A stretch of 31,244 nt of DNA from JAIVGV01 sp031425275 (GCA_031425275.1 JANPJA010000087.1:1-31244), one strand, 5' to 3'. Numbered from the stretch's first letter, positions 15,432 to 23,703 are shown. Notes: generated from the letters alone by a model not told the origin. Numbers and translations are program-made.

Positions 15432-16973
15432 TCACTCGGCGCGGACGGCGCGGGCGGCGTTCAGACGCCCGCCGCTCGACACCTTGCCCGCGAGCGCGGG
15501 GAGTTGATCGACGGAAGAGAGCAGCCGCTCGCGCAGTTGGGCGACCGTCATGTCGGGGTGCGACGCGAGGACGAGCGCGGCCACGCCCGCGACCTCCGGC
15601 GTCGCCATCGACGTGCCGGAATGCTCCTCGTACTGGTTGCCCGGCCACGTGCTCAGAATCTCCGCGCCGGGCGCGGCGAGGTGAACCGTCTTCGGGCCGT
15701 AGTTGGAGAACGAGGCGAGCGCGTCGCGGCGTTGGAGCGCGGCGACCGCCAGCACGTTCGGCAGTTGGTAGCCGGACGGGTAGTGCTGGAGGCGGTCGTT
15801 GTTGGTGCGCGAGTTGCCGGCCGCCGCGATGAAGATGATGCCTTCGTCGCCCGCGCGGCGGATGGCGTCTTCGAGCGCGCGCGAGGAGAAAGTCCCGCCC
15901 CAGCTCGCGCTGATCACGCGGACGTTGACGCCCGCGCGCTTGCGCCCGATGACGTAGTCGATGGCCTCGATGGCGGCCTTGATCGACCCGCGCCCGCCCG
16001 AGTCCATAAATTTGAGCGGCATGATCTCGACCTGCCAGTTGACGCCCACGATCCCCTCATTGTTGCCGCCCACGGCCCCGACGATGCCGGAGCAGTGCGT
16101 GCCGTGGCCGTTGTCGTCGAAGGGATCGCCGTCGCCGTCCGCCGAGTCGAAGCCGAAGCGGTCGTCGATAGTGCCCAAGTGTTCGTCCGCGTAAGGCGCG
16201 AGCGAGGCGGGCCGCTGCCACATGTTGCCGGCGAGGTCGGGGTGTTTGTAATCGACGCCCGTGTCGAGCACGGCGACCACCACCTTGCGGCTGCCCGTCG
16301 TCTTCGCCCACGCGAGCGTGGCGCGGATGTCCGCGCCGGCCGTCCCGCCGTTCTGCCCGGTGTTGAGGAGCGACCACTGCTCGTTGAACATCGGATCGTT
16401 CGGGCGCGGGCCTTTCGCCATGATGACGGGCGGGCCGTCGTCGCCGTCGTCGCCGCGGCGGGCTTCGTCGCGGGCGTAGGCCGAAGCCAGTTCCGCCTCT
16501 TCCGCCGCCGCCGCCGCTATCTCCGCCTCGCCGCCGAACAACTCTCCGGGCGGGTCGAGGTTGATCTCGACGTTCGGCTCGGCGTACTCGACTTCCGGGA
16601 GGAGTCGGTACTCGGCGGCGACCCGTTCGGCGTCGAGTCCGTCCTCGTCGGCGACCGCCGCGATGTAGGCCGCGCCGTCAACGTAGTCGAAGCGGTCGAG
16701 CAGGCGGTCGTTGAGCCGCTCGGTGATCGCGCGCACGGCCCGTTCGGTCGTGCCCTCGCGGAAGCGCACCAGCACCTCGCCGTCGTCCTCCGCCTCGTCT
16801 TCGGGTTCGTCCACCTCATGCGGCCCGTCGGGGACGAAGACGATCCGCCGCTCGACGGTCTCGTGTTTGTTGTCGTGCGACCACTGCGTCCGGCTCATCT
16901 GGCCGACGAAGGCCGCGAGCATGACGAGGGCCACGGCCAGCGCCGCGTGGCCGAAGAAGTTGTTCCGGTTCAT
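15432..16973 (-). CDS. S8 family serine peptidase (subtilase) with N-terminal propeptide
   Basis: 513 residues. An N-terminal hydrophobic segment (about 8-24) acts as signal or membrane anchor; a clear signal peptidase site is not seen. Residues about 60-145 look like a subtilase prodomain (EVLVRFREGTTERAVRAI ... LLPEVEYAEPNVEI), like that of fervidolysin-type enzymes. The catalytic domain has D237 (VLDTGVD), H290 (NGHGTHCSG), oxyanion N387 (AAGNS) and S455 (SGTSMATPE), so it should be active. An Ala/Glu and Asp-rich linker (about 155-190) separates the parts. It is exported and presumably processed. A same-strand 91-residue unknown gene lies just upstream, with a strong hairpin between. Confidence 0.95.
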   Translation of the reverse strand: MNRNNFFGHAALAVALVMLAAFVGQMSRTQWSHDNKHETVERRIVFVPDGPHEVDEPEDEAEDDGEVLVRFREGTTERAVRAITERLNDRLLDRFDYVDGAAYIAAVADEDGLDAERVAAEYRLLPEVEYAEPNVEINLDPPGELFGGEAEIAAAAAEEAELASAYARDEARRGDDGDDGPPVIMAKGPRPNDPMFNEQWSLLNTGQNGGTAGADIRATLAWAKTTGSRKVVVAVLDTGVDYKHPDLAGNMWQRPASLAPYADEHLGTIDDRFGFDSADGDGDPFDDNGHGTHCSGIVGAVGGNNEGIVGVNWQVEIMPLKFMDSGGRGSIKAAIEAIDYVIGRKRAGVNVRVISASWGGTFSSRALEDAIRRAGDEGIIFIAAAGNSRTNNDRLQHYPSGYQLPNVLAVAALQRRDALASFSNYGPKTVHLAAPGAEILSTWPGNQYEEHSGTSMATPEVAGVAALVLASHPDMTVAQLRERLLSSVDQLPALAGKVSSGGRLNAARAVRAE

Positions 16974-17001
16974 CTCAAATACCTCTTGCCGGATAAGGGA
17001 A

Positions 17002-17030
17002 CGGCCCGCGCGTCTATCGCGCGCGGGCCG
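17002..17030 (-). terminator. GC-rich hairpin between the small unknown gene and the subtilase
   Basis: CGGCCCGCGCG (17002-17012) pairs perfectly with 17020-17030 around 7 nt. On the minus strand it follows the stop of the 91-residue gene by 10 nt and precedes the subtilase start by 28 nt. The tract after it is only TTCCCTT, so it may attenuate rather than fully end transcription. Confidence 0.5.
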
Positions 17031-17040
17031 AACCCGAAAC

Positions 17041-17316
17041 TCAGACCTGATGATTCTCGCCGCGGAAGTTGAAAAGCCGCAGGCGGTTGCGGTTGGCGCG
17101 GTACTCCGCGCGCTCGTCGCCGGCGCGCAGGCGGATGCGCCAGCCCGGCGTGATCATCTGCGCGCTCATCTCGCCCGGCGAGCCAGCGCCAAACGACGCA
17201 TCCGGAAAGTCCGCATCCTCAACCGAATCTTCCTCAATCGCATCTGCCGGTACGCACGTCCGCGCGGCCAAGTCTTCCTTCGCGCGCCTGACGGCGTCCT
17301 CCTTCGTCATAGACAT
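17041..17316 (-). CDS. Small protein of unknown function upstream of the subtilase
   Basis: 91 residues from ATG 17316 (a second ATG follows at 17310), with AGGGGG upstream as ribosome site; the frame is open further upstream to 17430, but that part looks like leader. I do not recognise the family. An N-terminal helix (TKEDAVRRAKEDLAART) is followed by an acidic loop with DFPDASFG, then a strand-rich half (MITPGWRIRLRAGDERAEYRANRNRLRLFNF). No signal peptide or membrane segment. It has a plausible own promoter (17429-17458) and is followed by the subtilase on the same strand, so a role as chaperone or inhibitor of that protease is conceivable but unproven. Confidence 0.65.
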   Translation of the reverse strand: MSMTKEDAVRRAKEDLAARTCVPADAIEEDSVEDADFPDASFGAGSPGEMSAQMITPGWRIRLRAGDERAEYRANRNRLRLFNFRGENHQV

Positions 17317-17428
17317 ACGCCCGACGACCCCCTGAGGTTCAAGCTTGCAGCGGACTCCCGAAGGCGGGCGGCCCCAATCCCACGCGCGACTGTTCGCGCC
17401 CCGAAGTCTCCGCGCGCCCGTTAGAATC

Positions 17429-17458
17429 ATTCTGCGCCCGCGCGGGTTGTTTCGTCAA
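17429..17458 (-). promoter_or_regulatory. Probable sigma-70 promoter of the small gene/subtilase unit
   Basis: On the minus strand TTGACG (17458-17453) and CAGAAT (17434-17429) are 18 bp apart, giving a start near 17422 and a leader of about 105 nt. Confidence 0.5.
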
Positions 17459-17460
17459 AA

Positions 17461-17600
17461 GACAGTTGTCCGTGGTCAGTTGTCCGTGGTCAGTTGTTTG
17501 TGATCGGGCGGCTAGCGCGTTCCGGGGCGGGCGGCGAGTTTGTGAACGGCGAACAACTGACCACTGACAACTGACCACTGACAACTGACAACTGACCACT
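17461..17600. repeat. Inverted pair of heptamer arrays (GTCAGTT, GTCCGTG / GACAACT, GACCACT)
   Basis: Left arm 17461-17502 is six units and right arm 17552-17600 is seven inverse units, with about 49 bp between. The right arm reaches into the TAG stop codon of rsmE (17601-17599). The left arm lies beside the promoter of the next gene. Confidence 0.92.
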
Positions 17601-18393
17601 ACTTCAAATCGCCGCACAGATGTTGGAGCAGCGTGGCGGCGGCGACCGCCGCCGTCTCGGCGCGCAGCGTGCGGCCGCCGAGCGTGACGGCGTGCCAGCC
17701 GGCGGCCGTGGCCTGTTCGAGTTCCGCGTCCTCCCACCCGCCCTCGGGGCCGACGAGCGCGGTCACGCGCCGCGCCGCTTCGCCGCCGCCCTCGCCAATC
17801 GTCTCGGCGAGGCCGCGCCCGCCGCGCTCCGCGAAGATCAGTCGCAACTCTTCGGCCCCGTCCAGATCGTGCGCGACTTCGGAGAGCAGCGTCGTCAGGT
17901 GGATCGGAACCCTCACGTCGGGGACGCGCGCGCGCCCCGACTGCTTCGCGGCCTCGACCGCGATGCGCCGCCAGCGCGCCACGCGCTTCGCCGCCGCCGG
18001 CGCTTCGGGGCTTCCCGGCAGACGCACCTCCGCGCGCTCCGTCTCGACCGGGACGATGCGCGTCACGCCCAACTCGGTCGCCTTCTGCACGACCAGATCG
18101 AACTTCTCGCCCTTGAGCATCGCGGGCGCGAGCGTCAACCGGAGCGGCGACTCTTTGTGCGGAGGCTCGGCCAGCCCCAGCACTCGCAACGCCCGCTCTC
18201 TCGCCCCGCGCTTCGGCTCCGGCTCGACGGCGCACAAAAACTCGTGCCCCTCGCCGTCGAAGACGAAGACCTCCGCGCCCTCGCGCAGCCGCAACACGTT
18301 CGACAGGTGCGCCGACTCCTCGCGCGACAGCGTGACGTGGAGACGGCCCGGCGTAAAAGCCTCGGGCGGTGCGTAGAAGCGGCGGCGGGGCAT
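17599..18393 (-). CDS. rsmE: 16S rRNA m3U1498 methyltransferase RsmE
   Basis: 264 residues. It methylates N3 of U1498 in 16S rRNA with S-adenosylmethionine. An N-terminal PUA-like domain (RRFYAPPEAF ... HLSNVLRLREGAEVFVFDGEG) precedes the SPOUT trefoil-knot domain. Diagnostic sites are the segment LKGEKFDLVVQKATELGVTRI (94-114), GPEGGW (215-220) and LGGRTLRAETA (238-248). Length is normal. It follows prmA, as in many bacteria, but 191 bp of heptamer repeat separate the two. The ATG at 18393 has no clear ribosome site (ACCGCTGCTCCC precedes it). The stop codon overlaps the next repeat array. Confidence 0.95.
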   Translation of the reverse strand: MPRRRFYAPPEAFTPGRLHVTLSREESAHLSNVLRLREGAEVFVFDGEGHEFLCAVEPEPKRGARERALRVLGLAEPPHKESPLRLTLAPAMLKGEKFDLVVQKATELGVTRIVPVETERAEVRLPGSPEAPAAAKRVARWRRIAVEAAKQSGRARVPDVRVPIHLTTLLSEVAHDLDGAEELRLIFAERGGRGLAETIGEGGGEAARRVTALVGPEGGWEDAELEQATAAGWHAVTLGGRTLRAETAAVAAATLLQHLCGDLK

Positions 18394-18402
18394 GGGAGCA
18401 GC

Positions 18403-18587
18403 GGTTAGCTAATAGCTGTTAGCTGTTAGCCGTTAGCTTTTAGCAAACACCTTTCTAGCGCGAGTGGCTTGGTCTCCGGTACACGAGGATTTCAAGATTT
18501 CAAGATAGGGATGAGACAGCGGACAGCACAAGGCTTTGGCTAACAGCTAACAGCTAACAGCTAACAGCTAACAGCTAACAGCTATCA
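18403..18587. repeat. Inverted pair of heptamer arrays (TGTTAGC / GCTAACA)
   Basis: Left arm 18403-18444 is six units (GGTTAGC, TAATAGC, TGTTAGC twice, CGTTAGC, TTTTAGC). Right arm 18539-18587 is GCTAACA six times and GCTATCA, whose last three bases are the prmA stop codon. The 94-bp centre shows no gene. This is the rsmE-prmA gap. Confidence 0.93.
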
Positions 18588-19433
18588 CGCGATGATCGCC
18601 ACCCACTCGCCCGCGCTCTCGACTTCGCAGTCATTGACGCCGAGACCGCGCAGCGCGGCGAGCACGCCGTCGCACTGCTCCGCGAGGATGCCGGAGAGGA
18701 CGAGGCGGCCGCACGTCGCGCCCGTGAGCGCGGGCAGGAGCGGGAGGATCACGTCGGCGGTCAGGTTCGCGCAGACGAAATCGGCCGAGGCCGTCTCGCC
18801 CGTGACGGAGCCGACGCGGAAGGCAATGCGCCCGCCGACGCCGTTGAGGCGCGCGTTCTCACTCGCGATCCCGACGGCCTCCGCGTCCGTGTCGCACGCC
18901 TCGACGCGCGCGTGCGGGTCGAGCTTGGCGGCGGCGATGGCGAGGACGCCCGTGCCCGTGCCCACGTCGAGAAAACTCCCGCCCGCGAAATGTCGCTCGA
19001 CGGCCGCGAGGCAGAGCCGCGTCGTCTCGTGCGTGCCCGTGCCGAAGGCCATGCCCGGCTCGATGCGGACGACGAGACGCCCGGACGTGTGAGCGACCTC
19101 GCTCCACGGCGGCGCGATCAGAAAACGCTCGCCCACCTCGACCGGCCGCCAATTCTTCTTCCACTCGCCCAGCCAGTCGCGCGGCTCGATCTCGCGCGCA
19201 CCCGTCTCGCGCACGGCGGACGAGGGTAGCGAGTAGATGCGCAACGCCTCCGCCAGCGACGCGCGCACGCGCTCGCCATCGGGCGGCGCGCCGAAGTAGG
19301 CCGTGACGCGCAGCAACGCTGCCGCGTCCGGCGTGACGGCCCCTTCCGTCCCCAGCGCGCCCGCCTCCATCAGCCCGTACTCGACCGCCTCGCGCGCGGC
19401 CTCTTCGATCATCACGTCAAGCGCATACCACAT
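18585..19433 (-). CDS. prmA: Ribosomal protein L11 methyltransferase PrmA
   Basis: 282 residues. It trimethylates ribosomal protein L11 using S-adenosylmethionine. The N-terminal L11-recognition domain (1-105) is followed by WKKNWRPVEVGERFLIAPPW, then EPGMAFGTGTHETT (125-138), the SAM loop FLDVGTGTGVLAIAAAK (154-170) and the NPPY-like motif as NLTADVI. Length and motifs are standard. ATG 19433 fits the usual family start. It lies 6 nt from the end of a perfect 34-bp hairpin, so no ribosome site is available. Gene order on the minus strand is era, prmA, rsmE. Confidence 0.95.
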   Translation of the reverse strand: MWYALDVMIEEAAREAVEYGLMEAGALGTEGAVTPDAAALLRVTAYFGAPPDGERVRASLAEALRIYSLPSSAVRETGAREIEPRDWLGEWKKNWRPVEVGERFLIAPPWSEVAHTSGRLVVRIEPGMAFGTGTHETTRLCLAAVERHFAGGSFLDVGTGTGVLAIAAAKLDPHARVEACDTDAEAVGIASENARLNGVGGRIAFRVGSVTGETASADFVCANLTADVILPLLPALTGATCGRLVLSGILAEQCDGVLAALRGLGVNDCEVESAGEWVAIIA

Positions 19434-19439
19434 AAAAAC

Positions 19440-19523
19440 AAAGTACTGAGGACTGAGGACTGAGGACTGAGTGGGAGACGAATGCTTTTCACTCAGTCCT
19501 CAGTCCTCAGTCCTCAGTACTTT
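19440..19523. repeat. Perfect 34-bp stem hairpin built of GACTGAG heptamers
   Basis: 19440-19473 is the exact reverse complement of 19490-19523, with a 16-nt loop. The stem is made of GACTGAG units. Read on the minus strand it is followed by TTTGTTTTT and at once by the prmA ATG; on the plus strand by seven T. It therefore looks like a terminator in both directions and hides the prmA ribosome site. Confidence 0.95.
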
Positions 19524-19534
19524 TTTTACCCTCA

Positions 19535-20455
19535 TCACTTATCTTTTCCCCCGATGCCGATGTCGTCGAGGACGTGCGCGCTGTTGCGCCAGTCTTCCTG
19601 GACGCGGACGAAGAGTTCGAGGTGGACGCGGTGGCCGAGGAGCCGCTCGATGTCGTGGCGGGCGCGCGTGCCGATCTCTTTCAGCCGCTCCGCGCCGTGG
19701 CCGATGACGATCTTCTTCTGCGAGGTGCGCTCGACGAAGATGACGCAGTTGATGCGCGCGAAGTCCTCGCGCTCCTGCTCGTACTTCTCGGTCACGACCG
19801 CCGTCACGTAAGGAATTTCTTCGCCCGTCGTCTGCAAAATCTTCTCGCGCACGATCTCGGCGGCCATCGAGCGCATGGACTGATCGGTCAGCTCGTCCTC
19901 GCCGAAGATGGCCTCGCCCTCCGGCAGGTGCCGGATGATCTCGGCGAGGAGCAGCGGGACGTTGTCGCCCTTGCGCGCCGAGAGCGGCAGGATCGCGCGC
20001 CAGTCGTACTCCGCGCCGTACCACTCCATCAGCGGCAGCAGTTTCGGCTTGTCCGACACGCGGTCGGTCTTGTTGAGCACGAGCAGCGCGGGCTTGCCCG
20101 ACTGTTTGACGAGGTCGAGGACGAAGCGGTCGCCGTTGCCGGTCGAGACCGAGGCGTCGCGCATGAGGACGACGAGGTTGACGCCTTCGAGCGCGTCGTG
20201 GACGGAGGCCATCATCCGTCGGTTGAGCAGGTAGCCCGGCTGATGCACGCCCGGCGTATCGACTAAAACGATCTGCCCCTCCGGGCGCGTGATGACGCCC
20301 TGAATCTGCCACCGCGTCGTCTGCGGCTTGTTCGACACGGCCGCGATCTTCTCGCCGACCAGCCGATTGAGCAGCGTCGATTTGCCCGCGTTCGGCCGCC
20401 CGACCAGCGCGACGTACCCGCTGCGGTAGCCTTCCTTTTGATTTTCCTCACTCAT
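19535..20455 (-). CDS. era: GTPase Era
   Basis: 306 residues. Era is an essential GTPase that binds the 3' end of 16S rRNA during 30S assembly. G1 GRPNAGKS (19-26), G2 region with KPQTTR (43-48), G3 DTPG (66-69), G4 NKTD (128-131) and G5 SAR (159-161) are all present. The C-terminal KH domain (about 215-300) includes KIVIGHGAERLKEIGTRAR. Length is normal. ATG 20455 has only a weak upstream site. The unknown 571-residue gene ends 55 bp upstream on the same strand, so they are probably cotranscribed; downstream a hairpin leads to prmA. Confidence 0.97.
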   Translation of the reverse strand: MSEENQKEGYRSGYVALVGRPNAGKSTLLNRLVGEKIAAVSNKPQTTRWQIQGVITRPEGQIVLVDTPGVHQPGYLLNRRMMASVHDALEGVNLVVLMRDASVSTGNGDRFVLDLVKQSGKPALLVLNKTDRVSDKPKLLPLMEWYGAEYDWRAILPLSARKGDNVPLLLAEIIRHLPEGEAIFGEDELTDQSMRSMAAEIVREKILQTTGEEIPYVTAVVTEKYEQEREDFARINCVIFVERTSQKKIVIGHGAERLKEIGTRARHDIERLLGHRVHLELFVRVQEDWRNSAHVLDDIGIGGKDK

Positions 20456-20510
20456 GGTTGCGCGTCACAGCCGTTCGCCGATCCCGGTCGCCAGTCCCGA
20501 AGGTTTTCCG

Positions 20511-22226
20511 TCAAACTCTCGCCTTGTTAGTGCCGAGCGCGATTATCGCACGGCGCAGGCGCGCGTGACGACGGAGCAGGCGCAGGTAAGTCTTCTCGTC
20601 CGGCCCGGCTTTGGCGCGGAGGACGCGGACGAGGTCGCGCCGCTCGTCGCTCGTCCAGCGTGCGAGGTCGGGGATGAGCGCGAGCGGGAGCGCGAAGTTC
20701 GAGAGGGCGCGCAGTTCTTCGTCGTTAAATTTCTCTTGTTGGATGCCGAGAGCGCGCGTGACCGCGGCGAGCGAGGCCGCGCGGATTTTTTGCGCGTCGC
20801 CGCCGAACTCGCGCGCCGTGCGCCTCGCGACGGCGAGGCCGATGCGGCGGACGTGGAAGCGATCCCACTCGCCGGGCGTCGGCGCGTCGCCCGCCTCGTA
20901 GATGACGTGGCCGGCGGCGAGCCGGCGGAGCGTCCGCGGCGACGTGCGGTAGTCGGGCCGCGCTTCGATCTTGCGCTCCTCCGCCGCGACGAGCCGCGCG
21001 ATTTCGGGGCGCACGGGGCGGAAGCCGAGCTTGCGGTAGAACCAGAACGCGCCCGACGCGACGCCTTCGCTGTTGCCCGATCCGCCGAGCTGGTAAGGCT
21101 CGACGGAGAAGGTGTCGGTGCCGAGGAGTTGGCGGTAGAGGCGCATCAGCCGCGCGTAAGTCCACGCCGACTCGCCGTCGCGGAAGGTGTAGAAGAGGTT
21201 GAGTCCGATCTCCGTGCGCCCGAAGGCGGAGAGACCTTCGTGGTAGCCGGCCGGGAGTCCGTTCTTGAAGAAGACGCCCGCGTGGTAGGCGAGCAGCGGG
21301 AGCCGGCGCGCGGCCGGCACGCCCCAGAGGAAAATCTCAAGGCCGCGCCCCGCGTCGGCGCGGATGATCGTGCGCGCATCGCCGTGCGTGAAGCCGTGGA
21401 GCTCGCGGAAGCGCACGGCCATCGTGTCGCGCCCCTGCGCGAGCAAGCGTTCGCCCGCCGCGCGCGACAGTTTTTCGACCGGCATGGCCGCCGCGTCCAA
21501 CTCGCGCGCGAGGTCAACGTCGCGGCGTCCGAGCAGCGGCCGGCGGTGGTAGAAAATCTCGCGCACCGGGCGGCGCATGTGCGTGCGCGTCGCGGGCGTG
21601 TCGCCCAGCTCCCAACGCACCCAGAGCTTGAGCGGGTCGAACAAGACGGCGCGCTCGCGCTCCGAGAGAGGCAGCGAGTCGAACCGCCGCACGATCCACT
21701 GGAGCTCCGACTCGCCCGCGCCCCGCGCCGCGCGCAGCCACTCGCGGAAGGGCACGTGGGCGTCAACGTATGCGTCCTCCTCGAAGAGCGGCAGGAAGCG
21801 CGGCAGCAGGGCCGTGAGGTGCGCGTGATCTTCTTTATCGTCCCACGCGAGTCGGACGCGGGGCGCGTGCGCGCGGGCGAGCCAGCGCACGATGTCGTAG
21901 CCGAAGACGGCGTAGAGACCCGTCCCGGCGATGCCGGAGACTTCCGCCGCTTCGAGCGGCCACGTCTCCGCCCCGGACTCCGCCAAACGCGCGACCCGCT
22001 CGCCAAAACTTTTCAGCAGCTTCTCCGTCTCGCGCAGCAGCGCCGCGCCCTGCGGGTAGGCGCGCATGAAGAGCAATGCTTCGTGGAAGCGGATGAGCGA
22101 GGCCGCGTCGCGGAAGCGTCGGCGCGCGAGCTGCCGGAGCACGGCCCGCAAATGTTCGCGGGCGACTGTCGGCCGCTTCAGCCCGTCGAGTTCGTCGAGC
22201 AGTGTTTCGAGTGAAGGCGCAGCCAC
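20511..22226 (-). CDS. Large conserved-looking protein of unknown function upstream of era
   Basis: 571 residues starting with GTG 22226 (VAAPSLETLLDEL); only GGACGGGAC lies upstream as a possible ribosome site. I do not recognise the family. It is soluble, mixed alpha/beta and rich in Arg, with no signal peptide. An internal part with GSGNSEGVASGAFWFYRKLGFRPV resembles the C-terminal end of a GNAT acetyltransferase core (YRKLGF), but the P-loop-like acetyl-CoA motif is only hinted at by GSGNSEG. Codon use and frame bias match its neighbours, so it is a real gene. A plausible promoter lies at 22269-22296 and it may lead the era-prmA-rsmE unit. Confidence 0.85.
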   Translation of the reverse strand: MAAPSLETLLDELDGLKRPTVAREHLRAVLRQLARRRFRDAASLIRFHEALLFMRAYPQGAALLRETEKLLKSFGERVARLAESGAETWPLEAAEVSGIAGTGLYAVFGYDIVRWLARAHAPRVRLAWDDKEDHAHLTALLPRFLPLFEEDAYVDAHVPFREWLRAARGAGESELQWIVRRFDSLPLSERERAVLFDPLKLWVRWELGDTPATRTHMRRPVREIFYHRRPLLGRRDVDLARELDAAAMPVEKLSRAAGERLLAQGRDTMAVRFRELHGFTHGDARTIIRADAGRGLEIFLWGVPAARRLPLLAYHAGVFFKNGLPAGYHEGLSAFGRTEIGLNLFYTFRDGESAWTYARLMRLYRQLLGTDTFSVEPYQLGGSGNSEGVASGAFWFYRKLGFRPVRPEIARLVAAEERKIEARPDYRTSPRTLRRLAAGHVIYEAGDAPTPGEWDRFHVRRIGLAVARRTAREFGGDAQKIRAASLAAVTRALGIQQEKFNDEELRALSNFALPLALIPDLARWTSDERRDLVRVLRAKAGPDEKTYLRLLRRHARLRRAIIALGTNKARV

Positions 22227-22268
22227 GTCCCGTCCGTCGTGTTTCGGAGTCTGGTCGAGCAGGAAACT

Positions 22269-22296
22269 TCTATCCCAAGCCTTCGACCCAAGTCAA
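22269..22296 (-). promoter_or_regulatory. Probable sigma-70 promoter of the unknown gene/era unit
   Basis: On the minus strand TTGACT (22296-22291) and GATAGA (22274-22269) are 16 bp apart, with a start about 35 nt before the GTG start codon. Confidence 0.45.
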
Positions 22297-22323
22297 AGAA
22301 CTACGACGCGCGCCGTGAAGCGA

Positions 22324-22356
22324 AACGCGCCGCCGGAACTTAACCGGCGGCGCGTT
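22324..22356 (-). terminator. Hairpin terminator after the PepT-like gene
   Basis: A perfect 13-bp stem (22324-22336 with 22344-22356) with a 7-nt loop lies 33 bp after the stop codon on the minus strand. The stem is very GC-rich and is followed by a weak T tract (TTTCG). Confidence 0.7.
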
Positions 22357-22388
22357 CGTGGCTCGCAACTTCGGGTTCAGCCGCGCCG

Positions 22389-23564
22389 TCAGGCGGTTGC
22401 GCCCTGCCGCCCCTTGAGGGCCAGCTCGCCGTTGACGCGGAGGACTTCGAGGGTCATCTCGGCGGAGGCGTACATGTCTTTCACGTCGAGCCATTCCTTG
22501 ACGGTGTGGATGGCGCGCATCCCGGTGCCGAAGTTGGCGCACTCGATGCCGCGCCGGTTGAAGATGTTGGCGTCGCAGCCGCCGCCCGACGCGAGCGTCT
22601 CGACCTTCTGGCCGAGGCGCTCGGCCGCTTGGTAAACGAGCTGGACGACGCGCGACGAGTCGGGCACGTCCATGGCGAAGTACTCGCGCGTGACGTGGGC
22701 TTCGACGCGGCCCTTCGTCGTGACGCCGGCCACCGTGACTTCGTGCTTGGCGGCGGCGTCCTCGAAACACTTGGTCATGTGCGCGGTCTGGGCTTCGAGC
22801 TTCTCGTCCGAGTGCGAGCGGGCCTCGCCGCGCAGGGTGACGAGGTTAGTGGTGATGTTCGTGGCCTTGCCGCCCTCGATGACGCCGATGTTGGCGGTCG
22901 TCTCGTCGTCGATGCGGCCGAGCTTCATATTGTTGATGGCGTCGGCGGCGATGCGGATGGCGGAGATGCCCTCTTCGGGCGCGACCCCGGCGTGCGATTC
23001 GAGGCCGAGGATTTTCCACTCCATGTGGTTCGCGCTCGGGCCTTTGGTGAAGAGGAAGCCGGGGTCGTCCGAGTCGAAGACGAGGCCGTACTTCGAGTTG
23101 AGCTTCGTCACGTCCACGTGCTTCGCGCCGAGCAGCCCGACCTCCTCGCAGATCGAGAAGACGGCCTCGATGGGCGCGTGCGGGATCGACTGCTCGTGGA
23201 GGCAGCGGATGGTTTCGAGGATGACGGCGCAGCCGGACTTGTCGTCGCCGCCCAAAACGGTGGTGCCGTCGGTGCGGATGATGTCGCCCTCGACGACGGG
23301 TTTGACGCCCTCGCCGGGGACGACCGTGTCCATGTGGGCGGACATCATGATCCACTCCGCGCCGGGGATCGTGCCGGGGAAGCGCGCGATGACGTTGCCG
23401 GAGTTGCCGCCGACCTTCGCGCCCGCGTCGTCGATCTCGACGGTCGCGCCCATCTCCTCGCACAGTTGTTTGATGCGCTCGGCCACGTCGCGCTCTTTGC
23501 GCGAGTGGGAGTCGATCTGGACGAGTTCGAGCAGTAAGTTTTTGATGCGTTCCTGATTGATCAT
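22389..23564 (-). CDS. M20-family metallopeptidase, tripeptidase T (PepT)-like
   Basis: 391 residues. A di-zinc aminopeptidase of the M20/PepT2 type, removing N-terminal residues from short peptides in the cytoplasm. Metal and catalytic motifs: H77-x-D79 (SAHMDTVV), D107-D108 (LGGDDKSG), E140-E141 (CEEVGLLGA), D164 region (VFDSDDPG) and a C-terminal His (IHTVKEW). The central lid domain is present (SHAGVAPEEGISAI). ATG 23564 is set by a strong ribosome site (GGAGG, 7-nt spacer, on the minus strand) and by homology; the frame is open further upstream to 23708 without conserved sequence. Monocistronic by its flanking terminators. Confidence 0.93.
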   Translation of the reverse strand: MINQERIKNLLLELVQIDSHSRKERDVAERIKQLCEEMGATVEIDDAGAKVGGNSGNVIARFPGTIPGAEWIMMSAHMDTVVPGEGVKPVVEGDIIRTDGTTVLGGDDKSGCAVILETIRCLHEQSIPHAPIEAVFSICEEVGLLGAKHVDVTKLNSKYGLVFDSDDPGFLFTKGPSANHMEWKILGLESHAGVAPEEGISAIRIAADAINNMKLGRIDDETTANIGVIEGGKATNITTNLVTLRGEARSHSDEKLEAQTAHMTKCFEDAAAKHEVTVAGVTTKGRVEAHVTREYFAMDVPDSSRVVQLVYQAAERLGQKVETLASGGGCDANIFNRRGIECANFGTGMRAIHTVKEWLDVKDMYASAEMTLEVLRVNGELALKGRQGATA

Positions 23565-23674
23565 ATCGGGGCCTCCGGCGAAGGTATAAGTCCGGGAGTC
23601 CGGGCGCGCGCTGACCGGCCCGAAATACTCCGTGAGTTGTGGAAACAGCGTGGGCCACATCCTACTACACGCCC

Positions 23675-23703
23675 CGCCGCGCGCGCCACAAACGCGCGCG
23701 GCG
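23675..23703. other. GC-only hairpin in the gap before the PepT-like gene
   Basis: CGCCGCGCGCG (23675-23685) pairs perfectly with 23693-23703 around 7 nt. It lies upstream of the PepT-like gene and beside a terminator; a role is unclear. No convincing promoter is seen in 23565-23670. Confidence 0.4.

Noticed and set aside
17317..17430. 38-residue extension of the small unknown gene
   Set aside because: It would start at the predicted -10 element (17429-17434), before the expected transcript start, and has leader-like composition.
17461..19523. Heptamer arrays as CRISPR
   Set aside because: The repeats are 7 bp and directly tandem, without unique spacers; arms are inverse to each other and no cas gene is present.
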